This document shows, piece after piece, positions 20,331 to 29,532 of a stretch of 64,000 nucleotides of DNA; within the stretch, counting starts at the first letter, position 1, and each line of letters starts with the position of its first letter. Source of the stretch: Mycolicibacterium chitae (GTDB lineage: Bacteria > Actinomycetota > Actinomycetes > Mycobacteriales > Mycobacteriaceae). The notes beneath the pieces are model-generated. The model was not told the origin of the DNA and ran no database searches. It saw only the letters and a list, made by a program, of their open reading frames with translations. The stretch is from NCBI RefSeq assembly GCF_900637205.1, contig NZ_LR134355.1:2604001-2668000 (forward strand), in the 5' to 3' direction. The position numbers were made by a program, and so were the translations under genes.

Positions 20331-21464
20331 GTGGTCCGGACCCGCCCCGACGATGCCTGCCCCGGCGCGCTGAGCCTGCACGAGGCCGCCGACGGGGCGC
20401 TGGCCCGCATCCGGCTTCCCGGCGGCCTGTTGACCGCGGCGCAGTTGCAGACCCTGGCGGTGACCGCCCGCGATCACGGCGCGGGCACCCTGGAGTTGAC
20501 CGGGCGCGGCAACGTCCAGATCCGCGGCATCGAGGGCGCGTCGGATGCGGAGGCGGTGGCCGAGGCGGTCGCCGGGGCCGGGCTGCTGCCCACCCCCAGC
20601 CACGAGCGGGTGCGCAACATCGTGGCCTCGCCGCTGTCCGGCCGGGTCGGCGGGTGCGGCGACGTGCGGGCCATGGTCATCGACCTCGACACCCGACTGC
20701 GGGCGGACCCGGTGCTGGCGGGGCTGCCCGGCCGATTCTGGTTCGGGCTCGACGACGGCCGCGGCGACATCAGCGCCCTGGGCACCGATATCGGTGTCCG
20801 GCTGACCGGCGCCGAGGCCGAGCTGCAGATCGGCGGGCGCGACACCGGCGTGCTGGTGGCCGAGGACCGGGCCGTCGATGCCCTGCTGGCGGCCGCCCGG
20901 CGCTTCGTCGAGCGGCGCGGAACCGCGTGGCGGGTCACCGAATTGCCCGATCCCACAGTGGTGGTCGACAGCGCCCGGTTGGGACCGCCGCCCGGCGCCG
21001 CGCCGCGTCCACCGGTCGGGTGGTTCGAGCAGCGCGACGGCCGCATCGCGCTGGGCGCGGGTGTCCCGCTGGGGGTGTTGCCGGTGCGCACCGCGGAGTT
21101 CCTGGCGGCCATCGAGGCGCCGCTGACGGTGACGCCGTGGCGGTCGGTGCTGGTCTTCGACCTCGACGACGGCGTGGCCGATGCCGCGCTGCGGGTGTTG
21201 GCCCCGCTGGGCCTGGTCTTCGACGAGAACTCACCCTGGCTGTGGGTGAGCGCCTGCACGGGCAGCCCGGGCTGTGCACGTTCGGCGGCCGACGTCCGCG
21301 CCGACGCCGCGCGGGCCGTGGAATCCGGTGAGATCGGCACCGCCCACCGGCACACCGCCCACCGGCACTACGTCGGCTGCGATCGCGCCTGCGGCAGCCC
21401 CGCCGACGCCGAGGTGCTCATCGCCACGCCGGACGGATACCGGGTGCGCGACCCCCACCCGTAG
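20331..21464 (+). CDS. cobG: Precorrin-3B synthase
   Basis: 377 residues from GTG 20331. A ferredoxin-nitrite/sulfite-reductase-like monooxygenase that contracts the route from precorrin-3A to precorrin-3B using O2. The parachute domain opening 'GALARIRLPGGLLTAAQLQTLAVTA' and 'LELTGRGNVQIRGI' are standard. The iron-sulfur site is visible near the C-terminus: Cys309 and Cys315 (ACTGSPGC) and Cys350 and Cys354 (GCDRAC), the Cx5C...Cx3C pattern. An unusual His-rich 'AHRHTAHRHYVGC' precedes the second pair. It starts the plus-strand series cobG-cobH-cobIJ; cobH begins 9 bp after its stop. Confidence 0.95.
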   Translation: MVRTRPDDACPGALSLHEAADGALARIRLPGGLLTAAQLQTLAVTARDHGAGTLELTGRGNVQIRGIEGASDAEAVAEAVAGAGLLPTPSHERVRNIVASPLSGRVGGCGDVRAMVIDLDTRLRADPVLAGLPGRFWFGLDDGRGDISALGTDIGVRLTGAEAELQIGGRDTGVLVAEDRAVDALLAAARRFVERRGTAWRVTELPDPTVVVDSARLGPPPGAAPRPPVGWFEQRDGRIALGAGVPLGVLPVRTAEFLAAIEAPLTVTPWRSVLVFDLDDGVADAALRVLAPLGLVFDENSPWLWVSACTGSPGCARSAADVRADAARAVESGEIGTAHRHTAHRHYVGCDRACGSPADAEVLIATPDGYRVRDPHP

Positions 21465-21473
21465 GGTGATCGG

Positions 21474-22100
21474 GTGCTCGACTACATCCGCGATGCCGCC
21501 GAGATCTATCGGCAATCGTTTGCGACCATTCGCGCCGAGGCCGACCTGGCCCGATTCCCCGAGGACGTCTCCCGCGTCGTGGTGCGGCTGATCCATACCT
21601 GCGGTCAGGTGGACGTCGCCGAGCACGTCGCGTTCACCGCGGACGTCGTCGCTCGCGCGCACGCCGCCCTGGCCGCCGGCGCCCCCGTGTTGTGCGACTC
21701 GTCGATGGTGGCCGCCGGCATCACCGCCGCGCGCCTGCCCGCCGCCAACGAGGTGGTCTCGCTGGTCGCCGACCCGCGGGCCCCCGAGCGCGCCGCCGCG
21801 ACCGGCAACACCCGCTCGGCCGCCGGGGTCGAACTGTGGGCCGACCGCCTCGGCGGGGCGGTCGTGGCCATCGGCAACGCGCCGACCGCCCTGTTCCGGC
21901 TGCTCGAACTCATCGACGACGGCGCGCCGGTCCCGGCCGCGGTGCTGGGCGGGCCCGTCGGCTTCGTCGGCTCGGCGCAGTCCAAGGACGAACTCATCGC
22001 GCGGCCGCGCGGCATGTCGTACCTGGTGGTGACCGGCCGGCGCGGCGGCAGCGCGATGGCCGCCGCGGCCGTCAACGCGATCGCGAGCGAGCGCGAATGA
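21474..22100 (+). CDS. cobH: Precorrin-8X methylmutase
   Basis: 208 residues from GTG 21474, the normal CobH length. It moves the C11 methyl to C12, converting precorrin-8X to hydrogenobyrinic acid. The proton-shuttling His41 sits in '[14 protein letters not shown]', and the rest of the family pattern is intact: '[12 protein letters not shown]', '[13 protein letters not shown]', '[16 protein letters not shown]' and '[18 protein letters not shown]'. The stop overlaps the cobIJ start by 4 bp (ATGA), so translation is coupled. Confidence 0.97.
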   Translation: MLDYIRDAAEIYRQSFATIRAEADLARFPEDVSRVVVRLIHTCGQVDVAEHVAFTADVVARAHAALAAGAPVLCDSSMVAAGITAARLPAANEVVSLVADPRAPERAAATGNTRSAAGVELWADRLGGAVVAIGNAPTALFRLLELIDDGAPVPAAVLGGPVGFVGSAQSKDELIARPRGMSYLVVTGRRGGSAMAAAAVNAIASERE

Positions 22101-23554
22101 CCGGCACCCTGTGGGGCGTGGGCCTGGGCCCCGGCGACCCCGAACTGGTTACGGTCAAGGCCGCCAAGGTGATCGGCGAAGCCGACGTCGTCGCGTATCA
22201 CAGCGCGCGCCACGGGCGCAGCATCGCGCGCGGCATCGCCGAACCGTATCTGCGGGCGGGGCAGATCGAGGAACACCTGGTGTACCCGGTGACCACCGAG
22301 ACCACCGAGCACCCCGGCGGCTACGCCGGCGCCATGGAGGACTTCTACCGGGAATCGGCCGCGCGCATCGCCGCGCATCTGGAGGCCGGGCGCGACGTCG
22401 CGCTGTTGGCCGAGGGCGATCCGCTGTTCTACAGCAGTTACATGCACATGCACACCCGGCTGACCGAGCGCTTCGACGCGGTGATCGTGCCGGGCGTGAC
22501 CTCGGTGAGCGCGGCCTCGGCCGCCATCGCGACCCCGCTGGTGCAGGGTGACGAGGTGCTGTCGATCCTGCCCGGGACCCTGCCCACCGCCGAACTGACG
22601 CGGCGGCTGGCCGACAGCGACGCCACGGTGATCATGAAGCTGGGCCGGTCGTTCCCGTCGGTGCGGGCGGCCCTGGCGGCCGCGGGACTGCTCGACGACG
22701 CGTTCTACGTCGAGCGGGCTTCCACCGCCGGGCAGCGGGTGGTGCCCGCCGCCGACGTCGACGCCGACAAGGTGCCGTACTTCTCGCTGACGATGGTGCC
22801 CGGCGGGCGCCGCCGCGCGTCGACGACGGGATCGGTCGCCGTCGTCGGGCTGGGGCCGGGCGACGCGCAGTGGATGACCCCGCAGACCCGCCGGGAGCTG
22901 GCGATGGCCACCGATCTGATCGGCTACGGCCCCTACCTGGACCGGGTGTCGACCCACAACGGGCAGCGCCTGCACCCCAGCGACAACACCGACGAACCCG
23001 CGCGGGCGCGGCTGGCGTGCAGCCTGGCCGAGCAGGGCCGCGCGGTGGCCGTGGTGTCCTCGGGTGACCCGGGGGTATTCGCGATGGCCACCGCGGTGCT
23101 CGAGGAGGCGACCCGATGGCCCGACGTCGCGGTGCGGGTGATCCCGGCGATGACCGCCGCGCAGGCGGTGGCCAGCCGGGTCGGGGCTCCCCTGGGCCAC
23201 GACTACGCGGTGATCTCGCTGTCGGACCGGCTCAAGCCGTGGGACATCATCGCGCGGCGGCTGACCGCCGCGGCGCAGGCCGACCTGGTGCTGGCGATCT
23301 ACAACCCGGCCTCGCGGACGCGGACCTGGCAGGTGGCCGCGATGCGGGACCTGCTGCTCGAACACCGCGATCCCGGCACCCCGGTGGTGATCGGCCGCGA
23401 TGTGTCCGGGCCGAACGAGCAGGTACGCATCGTCGCTCTGGGGGACCTGGATCCCGCCGAGGTCGACATGCGCTGCCTGCTGATCATCGGATCGTCGCAG
23501 ACCCAGTGGCACGGCGACCGGGTCTTCACCCCGCGGAACTATCCGGCGTCGTGA
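22097..23554 (+). CDS. cobIJ: Bifunctional precorrin-2 C20- / precorrin-3B C17-methyltransferase
   Basis: 485 residues, a fusion of two SAM-dependent methyltransferase domains as in Rv2066. The N-terminal domain (about 1-245) has '[18 protein letters not shown]', '[17 protein letters not shown]' and '[14 protein letters not shown]', characteristic of CobI. The C-terminal domain (about 246-485) has '[20 protein letters not shown]', '[17 protein letters not shown]' and '[14 protein letters not shown]', characteristic of CobJ. It carries out C20 methylation of precorrin-2 and C17 methylation with ring contraction of precorrin-3B. It overlaps cobH by 4 bp upstream. Its last 29 bp overlap the convergent TetR gene. 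cobK, cobM and cobL do not follow. Confidence 0.96.
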   Translation: MTGTLWGVGLGPGDPELVTVKAAKVIGEADVVAYHSARHGRSIARGIAEPYLRAGQIEEHLVYPVTTETTEHPGGYAGAMEDFYRESAARIAAHLEAGRDVALLAEGDPLFYSSYMHMHTRLTERFDAVIVPGVTSVSAASAAIATPLVQGDEVLSILPGTLPTAELTRRLADSDATVIMKLGRSFPSVRAALAAAGLLDDAFYVERASTAGQRVVPAADVDADKVPYFSLTMVPGGRRRASTTGSVAVVGLGPGDAQWMTPQTRRELAMATDLIGYGPYLDRVSTHNGQRLHPSDNTDEPARARLACSLAEQGRAVAVVSSGDPGVFAMATAVLEEATRWPDVAVRVIPAMTAAQAVASRVGAPLGHDYAVISLSDRLKPWDIIARRLTAAAQADLVLAIYNPASRTRTWQVAAMRDLLLEHRDPGTPVVIGRDVSGPNEQVRIVALGDLDPAEVDMRCLLIIGSSQTQWHGDRVFTPRNYPAS

Positions 23555-24299
23555 TGAGCCCGGCCAGCCCGTCGAGCACCCGGGCCAGGCCGAACTCGAA
23601 GGCGTGCTCGGCGTCGTAGGCGCTGTCGTGCGCGGCGCCGGCCGCGGCACCCACCCGCACCGCCCGCGGGAATCGCTCGGCGTCGACCACCCGGGCCAGT
23701 AGCGGCGCCGTGCGGTCCCACCACTGCCGGTCGGTGAGGCCGCTGTCGGCCAGGGCCTGCCGGGTCTCGATCCCGATGCGCGCCACCGAATCGACGAACC
23801 CCAGGACATAGGTCAGCGCCGCGTCGGTCGCCACATCGTCGAGACCCAGCCCCTCGAAGGCCGACAGTTCGTGGTCGTACTTGGCCAGTGCGCCCGGCCC
23901 CAGCGGCGGGCGGGTGGTGGGCAGGTAGGCCACCCAGGGATGGCGGCCGAGCAGCTCGAAATTCTCCCGGGCGATGGTGGAAACCCTTTGTCGCCAGGGT
24001 ATTTCGCCGAGGTCGGCCCGCGGCATCGCCCGGTAGACGGCGTCGAGCATGAGGTCGAGCAGTTCGGCCTTGCCGGGCACGTAGGTGTAGGTGGCCATCG
24101 GGGACAGCCCCAGCGCGGTGGCCACCGAGCGCATGCTCAGCGCGGCCAACCCGTCGGCGTCGGCGAGGTCGACGGCGGCGGCGACGACGGCGGCCACGCT
24201 GCTCCGTTGCTTCGGGCCGCGGGCGGGACCCTCGGCCCCCGGTTCGCGCCAGAGCAACTCCAGGGTGCGCGCCGGATCCCCCGCGCTGCTGCGATCCAC
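23526..24299 (-). CDS. TetR-family repressor (TetR class C-terminal domain)
   Basis: 257 residues from GTG 24299; upstream codons are unlikely because the operator and divergent promoter lie there. The N-terminal HTH has 'SMRSVATALGLSPMATYTYVPGKAEL', and a TetR_C-like domain follows ('GRHPWVAYLPTTRPPLGPGALAKYDHEL', 'FVDSVARIGIETRQA'). That pairing resembles the large tetracycline-repressor-like subgroup. The gene is convergent with cobIJ (29-bp overlap) and divergent from a SnoaL-like gene. A 10-bp perfect dyad between the two starts is the probable binding site, so autoregulation and control of the neighbour are expected. The ligand is unknown. Confidence 0.9.
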   Translation of the reverse strand: MDRSSAGDPARTLELLWREPGAEGPARGPKQRSSVAAVVAAAVDLADADGLAALSMRSVATALGLSPMATYTYVPGKAELLDLMLDAVYRAMPRADLGEIPWRQRVSTIARENFELLGRHPWVAYLPTTRPPLGPGALAKYDHELSAFEGLGLDDVATDAALTYVLGFVDSVARIGIETRQALADSGLTDRQWWDRTAPLLARVVDAERFPRAVRVGAAAGAAHDSAYDAEHAFEFGLARVLDGLAGLITTPDSSAG

Positions 24300-24314
24300 G
24301 GCCGACCTCCCCAA

Positions 24315-24337
24315 TACTCTGTACGCTGTACAGAGTA
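24315..24337. promoter_or_regulatory. Operator of the divergent TetR/SnoaL pair
   Basis: A perfect inverted repeat with 10-bp arms (TACTCTGTAC and GTACAGAGTA) around the 3-bp centre GCT. It lies 15 bp upstream of the TetR start and 32 bp upstream of the SnoaL-like start. Length, symmetry and location are those of a TetR-dimer operator covering a divergent promoter. Confidence 0.85.
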
Positions 24338-24369
24338 ACTTGCCGCGCCGCCCGGACGAAAGGCTCGCC

Positions 24370-24771
24370 ATGCCCGCAGACACCGAATACCGCCCCGCCC
24401 CCGCCGAGGTGGACGAGATCCTGGCGTGGTTCGCCCGCTACGACGCGCTCACCGTCGCCAAGGACGTCGAGGGCATGGCCGACCAGGCGCTGTTCCCCCT
24501 CAACGAGGTCACCGACGGTCGCGCCCAGTCCTGCGATCGGCCCCAGTTCGTCGCGCAGATGACCGAACAACTCGGCGGGGCCGCCGACATCGCCGTGGAG
24601 TCGGTGCGCACACCGCACTTCATCGACGCGAACCTGGTGTTCGTCCTCACCGACGGGACCATCACCGCCGGCGGGGTCACCCAGTCCGTGCGCTACGGCG
24701 ACCTGTTGGTCCGCACCGCCGACGGCTGGAAGTTCCAGACCATGGTGCAGGGCGGCTGGGGCGCGGCCTGA
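24370..24771 (+). CDS. SnoaL-like (NTF2-fold) small protein
   Basis: 133 residues from ATG 24370 (MPADTEYRPAPAEVDEIL). The pattern 'ILAWFARYDALTVAKDVEGMADQALFPLNEVTD' with a closing 'VRYGDLLVRTADGWKFQTMVQGGW' fits the NTF2-like cone fold of polyketide cyclases, ketosteroid isomerases and many scavenging proteins. The fold alone does not give the reaction. It is the likely target of the divergent TetR repressor through the operator 32 bp upstream. Expression may therefore be induced by a small molecule. It converges on the SDR gene that ends 14 bp away. Confidence 0.8.
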   Translation: MPADTEYRPAPAEVDEILAWFARYDALTVAKDVEGMADQALFPLNEVTDGRAQSCDRPQFVAQMTEQLGGAADIAVESVRTPHFIDANLVFVLTDGTITAGGVTQSVRYGDLLVRTADGWKFQTMVQGGWGAA

Positions 24772-24785
24772 CCTACTGGCCTGAC

Positions 24786-25535
24786 CTACCGGGGCATGCG
24801 CCGCCAGATCGGCCGCGGCACGAACCGCGTCGCGAAGCCCAGCGCGCCGATGGCCCGCGGCACCCACACCGATCCCCGGCCCTTGGCCAGCGCGCGCACG
24901 GTCGCGTCGGCGACCTGCGCCGGGGTACTCGACATCGGGGCCGGGTCCATGCCCTCGGTCATCCGGCCGATCACGAAACCGGGCCGCACGATCAGCAGGT
25001 GCACGCCCGTGCCGTGCAGCGCGTCGGCCAGGCCACTGGCGAACCCGTCGAGGCCGGCCTTCGCCGACCCGTAGACGTAGTTGGCGCGGCGCACCCGGGC
25101 GCCGGCCACCGACGAGAACACCACGAGGCGGCCCGACCCGACCGCGCGCATCCGCGCGGCGAGCAGAGTCAGCAGATTGACCTGCGCCACGTAATCGGTG
25201 TGCACCACGGCCACCGCGTGCCGGGCGTCGCTCTCGGCGCGCGCCTGGTCGCCGAGCACCCCGAACGCGAGCACGGCCGTGCCGATGGGGCCGTGCTCGG
25301 CGGTCACCGCATCGAGCAACCCCGCGTGCGAGTCCAGATCATCGGCGTCGAAGTCGACCGGGTGCACCGCGGCCGCGCCCGCCTCGCGCAGCCGCGCCAC
25401 CTGCTCGTCCAGGCCGTGTCGGCCCCGCGCGGCCAGCACCACCGTCGCCCCGCGGGCCAGGCGCAGCGCCACCTCGGCGCCGATCTCGCTGCGCCCGCCG
25501 AAGATCACGACCACACCCGCACCCGTGTCGTTCAT
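24786..25535 (-). CDS. DprE2-like short-chain dehydrogenase (Rv2073c type)
   Basis: 249 residues from ATG 25535. The nucleotide loop is a variant, '[21 protein letters not shown]', with Ser/Glu where classical SDRs have Gly, as in DprE2. The active site is intact: Ser in '[17 protein letters not shown]' and Tyr/Lys in '[21 protein letters not shown]'. Those strings are very close to DprE2 (decaprenylphosphoryl-2-keto-ribose reductase), so an oxidised-sugar or lipid-linked substrate is plausible, but this is the second paralogue and not the arabinan gene. The C-terminal '[16 protein letters not shown]' is basic and hydrophobic, suggesting membrane association. It is divergent from the F420 gene across 35 bp, as Rv2073c/Rv2074. 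Confidence 0.88.
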   Translation of the reverse strand: MNDTGAGVVVIFGGRSEIGAEVALRLARGATVVLAARGRHGLDEQVARLREAGAAAVHPVDFDADDLDSHAGLLDAVTAEHGPIGTAVLAFGVLGDQARAESDARHAVAVVHTDYVAQVNLLTLLAARMRAVGSGRLVVFSSVAGARVRRANYVYGSAKAGLDGFASGLADALHGTGVHLLIVRPGFVIGRMTEGMDPAPMSSTPAQVADATVRALAKGRGSVWVPRAIGALGFATRFVPRPIWRRMPR

Positions 25536-25570
25536 GGCTGGGATTATCTCCTGCGCTAGGTTGGGCGGTG

Positions 25571-25981
25571 ATGGCGCACGCAACCACCCGGCTGACCAAC
25601 GAGGCGTTGGCGTTCCTCACCGAACGCCACCTGGCCATGCTCACCACCCTGCGGGCCGACGGCTCGCCGCACGTGGTCGCCGTGGGCTTCACCTTCGACC
25701 CCAAGACCCACATCGCCCGGGTCATCACCAACGGCGGATCGCAGAAGGCCGTCAACGCCGACCGCGGGGCCGTCGCCGTGCTCAGCCAGGTCGACGGGGC
25801 CCGCTGGCTGTCGCTGGAGGGATCGGCGGTGGTCAACACCGAACCCGAGGCCGTCCGCGACGCCGAGTTGCGCTACGCCCAGCGCTACCGCACCCCCCGG
25901 GTCAACCCCACCCGGGTCGTCATCGAGGTCAACGTCGAACGGGTGCTGGGCTCGTCGCAACTGCTCGACCGCGGCGAGTAG
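25571..25981 (+). CDS. F420H2-dependent biliverdin reductase-like protein (Rv2074)
   Basis: 136 residues from ATG 25571, nearly verbatim the Rv2074 sequence ('[19 protein letters not shown]', '[20 protein letters not shown]', 'KAVNADRG', '[16 protein letters not shown]', '[11 protein letters not shown]'). The M. tuberculosis protein is an F420H2-dependent biliverdin reductase making bilirubin; all the cofactor-lining strings are kept. It is a split-barrel dimer. An alternative GTG start at 25568 adds one residue. Upstream, the divergent SDR starts 35 bp away. It converges with pepE, whose stop is 14 bp beyond. Confidence 0.95.
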   Translation: MAHATTRLTNEALAFLTERHLAMLTTLRADGSPHVVAVGFTFDPKTHIARVITNGGSQKAVNADRGAVAVLSQVDGARWLSLEGSAVVNTEPEAVRDAELRYAQRYRTPRVNPTRVVIEVNVERVLGSSQLLDRGE

Positions 25982-25995
25982 AAACCAGCCGTCGG

Positions 25996-27120
25996 CTACA
26001 CCGGCACCACGATCAGTTCGTGCGGCCGCTGGTTCAGCGCCTCCGCGCCGTCCTCGGTGACCACCACGATGTCCTCGATGCGCGCACCCCACTTGCCCGG
26101 GAAGTAGATTCCGGGCTCCACCGAGAACGCCATGCCGGGCCGCAGCGGCAGGTCGTTGCCCGCCACGATGTAGGGCTCCTCGTGGACCGACAGCCCGATC
26201 CCGTGCCCGGTGCGGTGCACGAAGTACTCGCCGAGCCCGGCCTCGACCAGCACGTCCCGCGCGGCCGCGTCGACCTGCTCGGCGGTCACCCCGGGCCGCA
26301 CCGCCTCGACCGCGACCCGCTGCGCCGTTTGCAGCACCGAATACTGTTCGGCCACTTCGGCGCTGGGTTCGCCCAGGCTGTAGGTGCGGGTGGAGTCGGA
26401 GTTGTAGCCCGGCTCGTACGGGCCCCCGATGTCGACGACGACGACGTCACCGGCGCGCAACTCCCGGTCGGAGTGTTCGTGGTGCGGGTCGGCGCCGTGC
26501 GGGCCCGAGCCGACGATGATGAAGGCCGCCTCCGAATGTCCCTCGGCGACAATCGCTTTCTCGATATCGGCGGCCACCTCGGCCTCGGTCCGACCGGGGA
26601 CCAAGAAGTGCGGCACCCGGGCGTGCACCCGGTCGATCGCCGCGCCCGCCTTACGCAGCGCCTCGATCTCGGCGGGGTCCTTGATCATCCGCAGCGTGCG
26701 CAGCACCTCGGTGGCCAGCACCGGCAGATCGTCGAGGCGCTCGGTCAGCGGAAGCAGATGCAGCGCCGGCATCGAATCGGTGACCGCGGTGGCCACCGGA
26801 TCACCGCCGAGGGCGTCGACCACCATGTCGTAGGGGTCCTGCCCGTCGACCCAGTCCTTGACGGCCAGACCGAGCTCGTGCACCGCGGACTCCTTCAGCG
26901 ACGCCAACTCCAGGCGCGGGATCACCAGCGTGGGTTCGCGACCCACCGGCACCACCAGGGCGGTGAGACGCTCGAAGGTCTGCGCGCGCGAACCCACCAG
27001 ATACCGCAGGTCGTAGCCGGGGGTGATGATCAGCCCGGCCAGGCCCGCCGCCGAGGCCGCCTCCGCGGCGGCGCGCAGGCGATGCGCGTAGACACTGGTG
27101 TCGAACCGGTTGGCAGTCAT
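25996..27120 (-). CDS. pepE: Xaa-Pro dipeptidase / aminopeptidase P
   Basis: 374 residues from ATG 27120 (MTANRFDTSVYAHRL). An N-terminal creatinase-like domain (1-150) is followed by a pita-bread metallopeptidase. Di-metal ligands are visible: Asp in 'VVVVDIGGPYEPGY' and 'NSDSTRTYSLG', His in 'YFVHRTGHGIGLSVHEEP', Glu in 'MAFSVEPGIYFPG' and Glu in 'GARIEDIVVVTEDG'. It cleaves X-Pro dipeptides or N-terminal residues before proline in the cytoplasm. It matches Rv2089c in position. It is divergent from the NTF2-like gene with 42 bp between starts. Confidence 0.95.
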   Translation of the reverse strand: MTANRFDTSVYAHRLRAAAEAASAAGLAGLIITPGYDLRYLVGSRAQTFERLTALVVPVGREPTLVIPRLELASLKESAVHELGLAVKDWVDGQDPYDMVVDALGGDPVATAVTDSMPALHLLPLTERLDDLPVLATEVLRTLRMIKDPAEIEALRKAGAAIDRVHARVPHFLVPGRTEAEVAADIEKAIVAEGHSEAAFIIVGSGPHGADPHHEHSDRELRAGDVVVVDIGGPYEPGYNSDSTRTYSLGEPSAEVAEQYSVLQTAQRVAVEAVRPGVTAEQVDAAARDVLVEAGLGEYFVHRTGHGIGLSVHEEPYIVAGNDLPLRPGMAFSVEPGIYFPGKWGARIEDIVVVTEDGAEALNQRPHELIVVPV

Positions 27121-27162
27121 GGCCTCCAGGTTAGTTGGCGTCGGCGGCCTTAGGATCACGGA

Positions 27163-27609
27163 GTGCAACCCTGGGAATTGAGCGCCCGTGAACATGTCCG
27201 CGACACGCTGGCCCGCTACACCTGGTCGGGTGACGCGGGCCGGGTCGACGATCTGGCGGCCACGTTCTGCGAGGACGGTGTGCTCGAGATCCGCGGCGAG
27301 CCCCCGCTGCGCGGCCGCGCGGCCATCGTCGACCGACTCGGCGCGGTGGCCCAGACCGCCCCGGCGGCCGCCGACGTGCGCCGCATCGTCCGGCACAACC
27401 TGGCCAACATCCGGTTCACCGAACTCACCCCGCGTTCCGCGCGGGTGTCGTCGTACTTCACGGTGTTCACCGAGATCGGGTTGGACCACTACGGCCGCTA
27501 CCGCGATGACCTAGTGCCCGTCGAGGGGCCCGACGGCACCGAATGGCTGATCGCGCACCGCTTCGTCTCCACCGACTGGAGCGCCCCGGACTCGACGATG
27601 GCCCGTTAG
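27163..27609 (+). CDS. SnoaL-like NTF2-fold protein
   Basis: 148 residues from GTG 27163. 'REHVRDTLARYTWSGDAGRVDDLAATFCEDGVLEIRGEPPLRGRAAIVDRL' is the typical SnoaL_4 opening, and 'RRIVRHNLANIRFTE' and 'ARVSSYFTVFTEIGLDHYGRYRDDLV' follow. It has the compact cone fold of NTF2/ketosteroid isomerase-like proteins. The enzyme or binding role is not known. It ends 15 bp before the exonuclease gene on the same strand and probably shares its promoter. Confidence 0.85.
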   Translation: MQPWELSAREHVRDTLARYTWSGDAGRVDDLAATFCEDGVLEIRGEPPLRGRAAIVDRLGAVAQTAPAAADVRRIVRHNLANIRFTELTPRSARVSSYFTVFTEIGLDHYGRYRDDLVPVEGPDGTEWLIAHRFVSTDWSAPDSTMAR

Positions 27610-27624
27610 GGAAGGATCGCCAGC

Positions 27625-28605
27625 ATGGTCTCTGATTCCGCCGGCCGCGTGGTGCTGCTCGACGGCGCCAGCATGTGGTTCCGCTCGTTCTTCGGCCTGC
27701 CGTCCTCGCTGAAGTCGCCCGACGGCCGCCCCGTCAACGCGGTGCGCGGATTCTTCGACGCCGTCGCGACGGTGATCACCCAGCAGCGCCCGACCCGCCT
27801 GGTGGTGTGCCTGGATCTGGATTGGCGCCCGCAGTGGCGGGTGGACCTGGTCCCGTCCTACAAGGCGCACCGGGTGGAGGTCGAAACCCCCGGCGCCGCA
27901 CCGGATATCGAGGAAGTCCCCGACGAGCTGACGCCCCAGGTCGAGATGATCTTCGAACTGCTCGACGCGTTCGGGCTGGTCACCGGCGGCGCCGCCGGCT
28001 TCGAGGCCGATGACGTCCTGGGCACGCTGGCGGCCCGGGAGCGCCGCGACCCCGTCGTGGTCGTCAGCGGCGACCGGGACCTGCTCCAGGTGGTCGCCGA
28101 CGACCCGGTGCCGGTGCGGGTGCTCTACCTGGGCCGCGGCCTGGCCCGGGCGCCGCTGTTCGGGCCGGTCGAGGTGGCCGAGAAGTTCGGGGTGCCGCTG
28201 GACCGGGCGGGCGCGGGCTACGCCGAGTTGGCGCTGCTGCGCGGGGATCCCTCCGACGGCCTGCCCGGGGTCGCGGGTATCGGCGAGAAGACCGCCGCCA
28301 CCCTGCTGGCCCGGCACGGCTCGCTGGCCGGCATCCTCGCCGCCGCCGAGGACCCGAAATCCACTGTTGCCAAGGGGATTCGGGCCAAGCTGGCGGCGGG
28401 CCGGGACTACCTGAAGGCGGCCGAACCGGTGGTGCGGGTGGCCACGGACGCGCCGGTGGAACTGTCCGCACCCACCGATGCGTTGCCGTTGACGGCCAAG
28501 GACCCCCAGCGGGTCGCGGACCTGGCCGCGGCCTACGGGGTCGGATCGTCGATCGGTCGCCTGCAGAAGGCCCTGGACTCGTTGCCGGACGCGCCGGCGG
28601 GCTGA
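27625..28605 (+). CDS. 5'-3' exonuclease (Rv2090-type, FEN-like)
   Basis: 326 residues, an autonomous version of the 5'-nuclease domain of DNA polymerase I. Acidic metal ligands are in '[18 protein letters not shown]', '[12 protein letters not shown]' and '[13 protein letters not shown]', and the helix-3-turn-helix DNA clamp is '[21 protein letters not shown]'. '[21 protein letters not shown]' forms the arch region. No polymerase domain follows. It degrades or trims 5' ends and flaps in replication or repair. ATG 27625 is preceded by GGAAGG. The gene converges on the DUF4333 protein, with 4 bp between stop codons. Confidence 0.93.
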   Translation: MVSDSAGRVVLLDGASMWFRSFFGLPSSLKSPDGRPVNAVRGFFDAVATVITQQRPTRLVVCLDLDWRPQWRVDLVPSYKAHRVEVETPGAAPDIEEVPDELTPQVEMIFELLDAFGLVTGGAAGFEADDVLGTLAARERRDPVVVVSGDRDLLQVVADDPVPVRVLYLGRGLARAPLFGPVEVAEKFGVPLDRAGAGYAELALLRGDPSDGLPGVAGIGEKTAATLLARHGSLAGILAAAEDPKSTVAKGIRAKLAAGRDYLKAAEPVVRVATDAPVELSAPTDALPLTAKDPQRVADLAAAYGVGSSIGRLQKALDSLPDAPAG

Positions 28606-28609
28606 GCGG

Positions 28610-29383
28610 CTACTTCGGCCGCCCCACCTCGTAGGTGCCCTCGTCGTCCTGGAACGTCACCGTCACCTGACGTTTGGTGCCGTCGATGCTGACCTCACAG
28701 GTGAAGGTGGAGTTCTTCTGCACCTTGGGGTTCTCGCCGCCGTTGCACTTGACGTCCTGAACGTTCTTGGCGCCGTAGCCGTTTGCCTCGTCCGACAGGA
28801 TCTGCTGGACGCCCTCCTGGGCCTTGTTGACGTCGAGCTTGGTGGTCACGAAGAAGCCCGGCAGCCAGAAGCCCAGGATCAGGAACGCGATGACCACGAT
28901 GGCACCGAGTCCACCGAGGATCGCGATCAGCGCGGTGTTCGACTTGGCACCGTCGCCGGGCCCCGGCGGGTACTGGCCGTACTGGCCCGGCTGCCCGTAC
29001 TGCGGCTGACCGTATTGGCCCGGCTGGCCGTACTGCGGCGGCTGACCGTACTGACCCGGCTGGCCGTACTGCGGCTGGCCATATTGCGGCTGGCCGGGTT
29101 GCCCCGGTTGTCCGTACTGGCCCGGCTGGCCGTACTGCGGCGGCGGGGGCGGCGGATACCCGGGGGCCCCGCCCGGCTGGCCGTACTGCGGGGGCTGACC
29201 GTACTGCGGCGGGGTGTAGGCGGGCGGCTGCCAGCCCGACGGCGCACCCTCGGACCCGGCCTCGGGCTGCTGCGGCGGCTGCCATTCCTGGGGCTGCGGG
29301 TTCGGCTGGTCAGCGGACTCGCCCGCGGGTTGATCCTGACCCTGCCACGGCTGCGTCGGGTCCGGTCCCTGCGGTCCGCTCAT
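28610..29383 (-). CDS. Membrane-anchored DUF4333 protein with Pro/Gln/Tyr repeats
   Basis: 257 residues. ATG 29383 is chosen because GAGGAG lies five bases before it; ATG 29386 directly upstream would be only two bases away. Residues 1-138 are a cytosolic low-complexity region rich in QYGQPGQ repeats. One membrane helix (150-177, '[20 protein letters not shown]') follows, then an exported DUF4333 domain ('[20 protein letters not shown]', '[19 protein letters not shown]', '[19 protein letters not shown]') with a Cys pair likely disulfide-bonded. It corresponds to Rv2091c. Function is unknown. The about 150 bp upstream to helY holds its promoter. Confidence 0.9.
   Translation of the reverse strand: MSGPQGPDPTQPWQGQDQPAGESADQPNPQPQEWQPPQQPEAGSEGAPSGWQPPAYTPPQYGQPPQYGQPGGAPGYPPPPPPQYGQPGQYGQPGQPGQPQYGQPQYGQPGQYGQPPQYGQPGQYGQPQYGQPGQYGQYPPGPGDGAKSNTALIAILGGLGAIVVIAFLILGFWLPGFFVTTKLDVNKAQEGVQQILSDEANGYGAKNVQDVKCNGGENPKVQKNSTFTCEVSIDGTKRQVTVTFQDDEGTYEVGRPK
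28970..29206 (-). repeat. QYGQPGQ-type codon repeats in the DUF4333 gene
   Basis: About 79 residues made of [12 protein letters not shown] and QPQYGQP units, encoded by irregular 15-21-bp repeats. Such Pro/Gln/Tyr tracts in mycobacterial membrane proteins are length-variable and disordered. It is an expected place for strain-to-strain length differences. Confidence 0.85.
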
Positions 29384-29532
29384 CATCTCTCCTCGCAAAC
29401 TGGGTAACACGTGCGCCGGCATCAACCGTAGCGGTTGCCTCACCCTACCGGTTGACAGCGCACATCCGGCGACGGTGCGAGCAACGTTTGCACCGTGTCG
29501 AAGGGCCGCTTTGCGCTGGTGCGACGGCTCCG

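Noticed and set aside
23526..23554. 29-bp overlap of cobIJ and TetR as evidence of a misannotated end
   Set aside because: Both reading frames are well supported to their stops by family-typical residues, and convergent overlaps of this size are common here.
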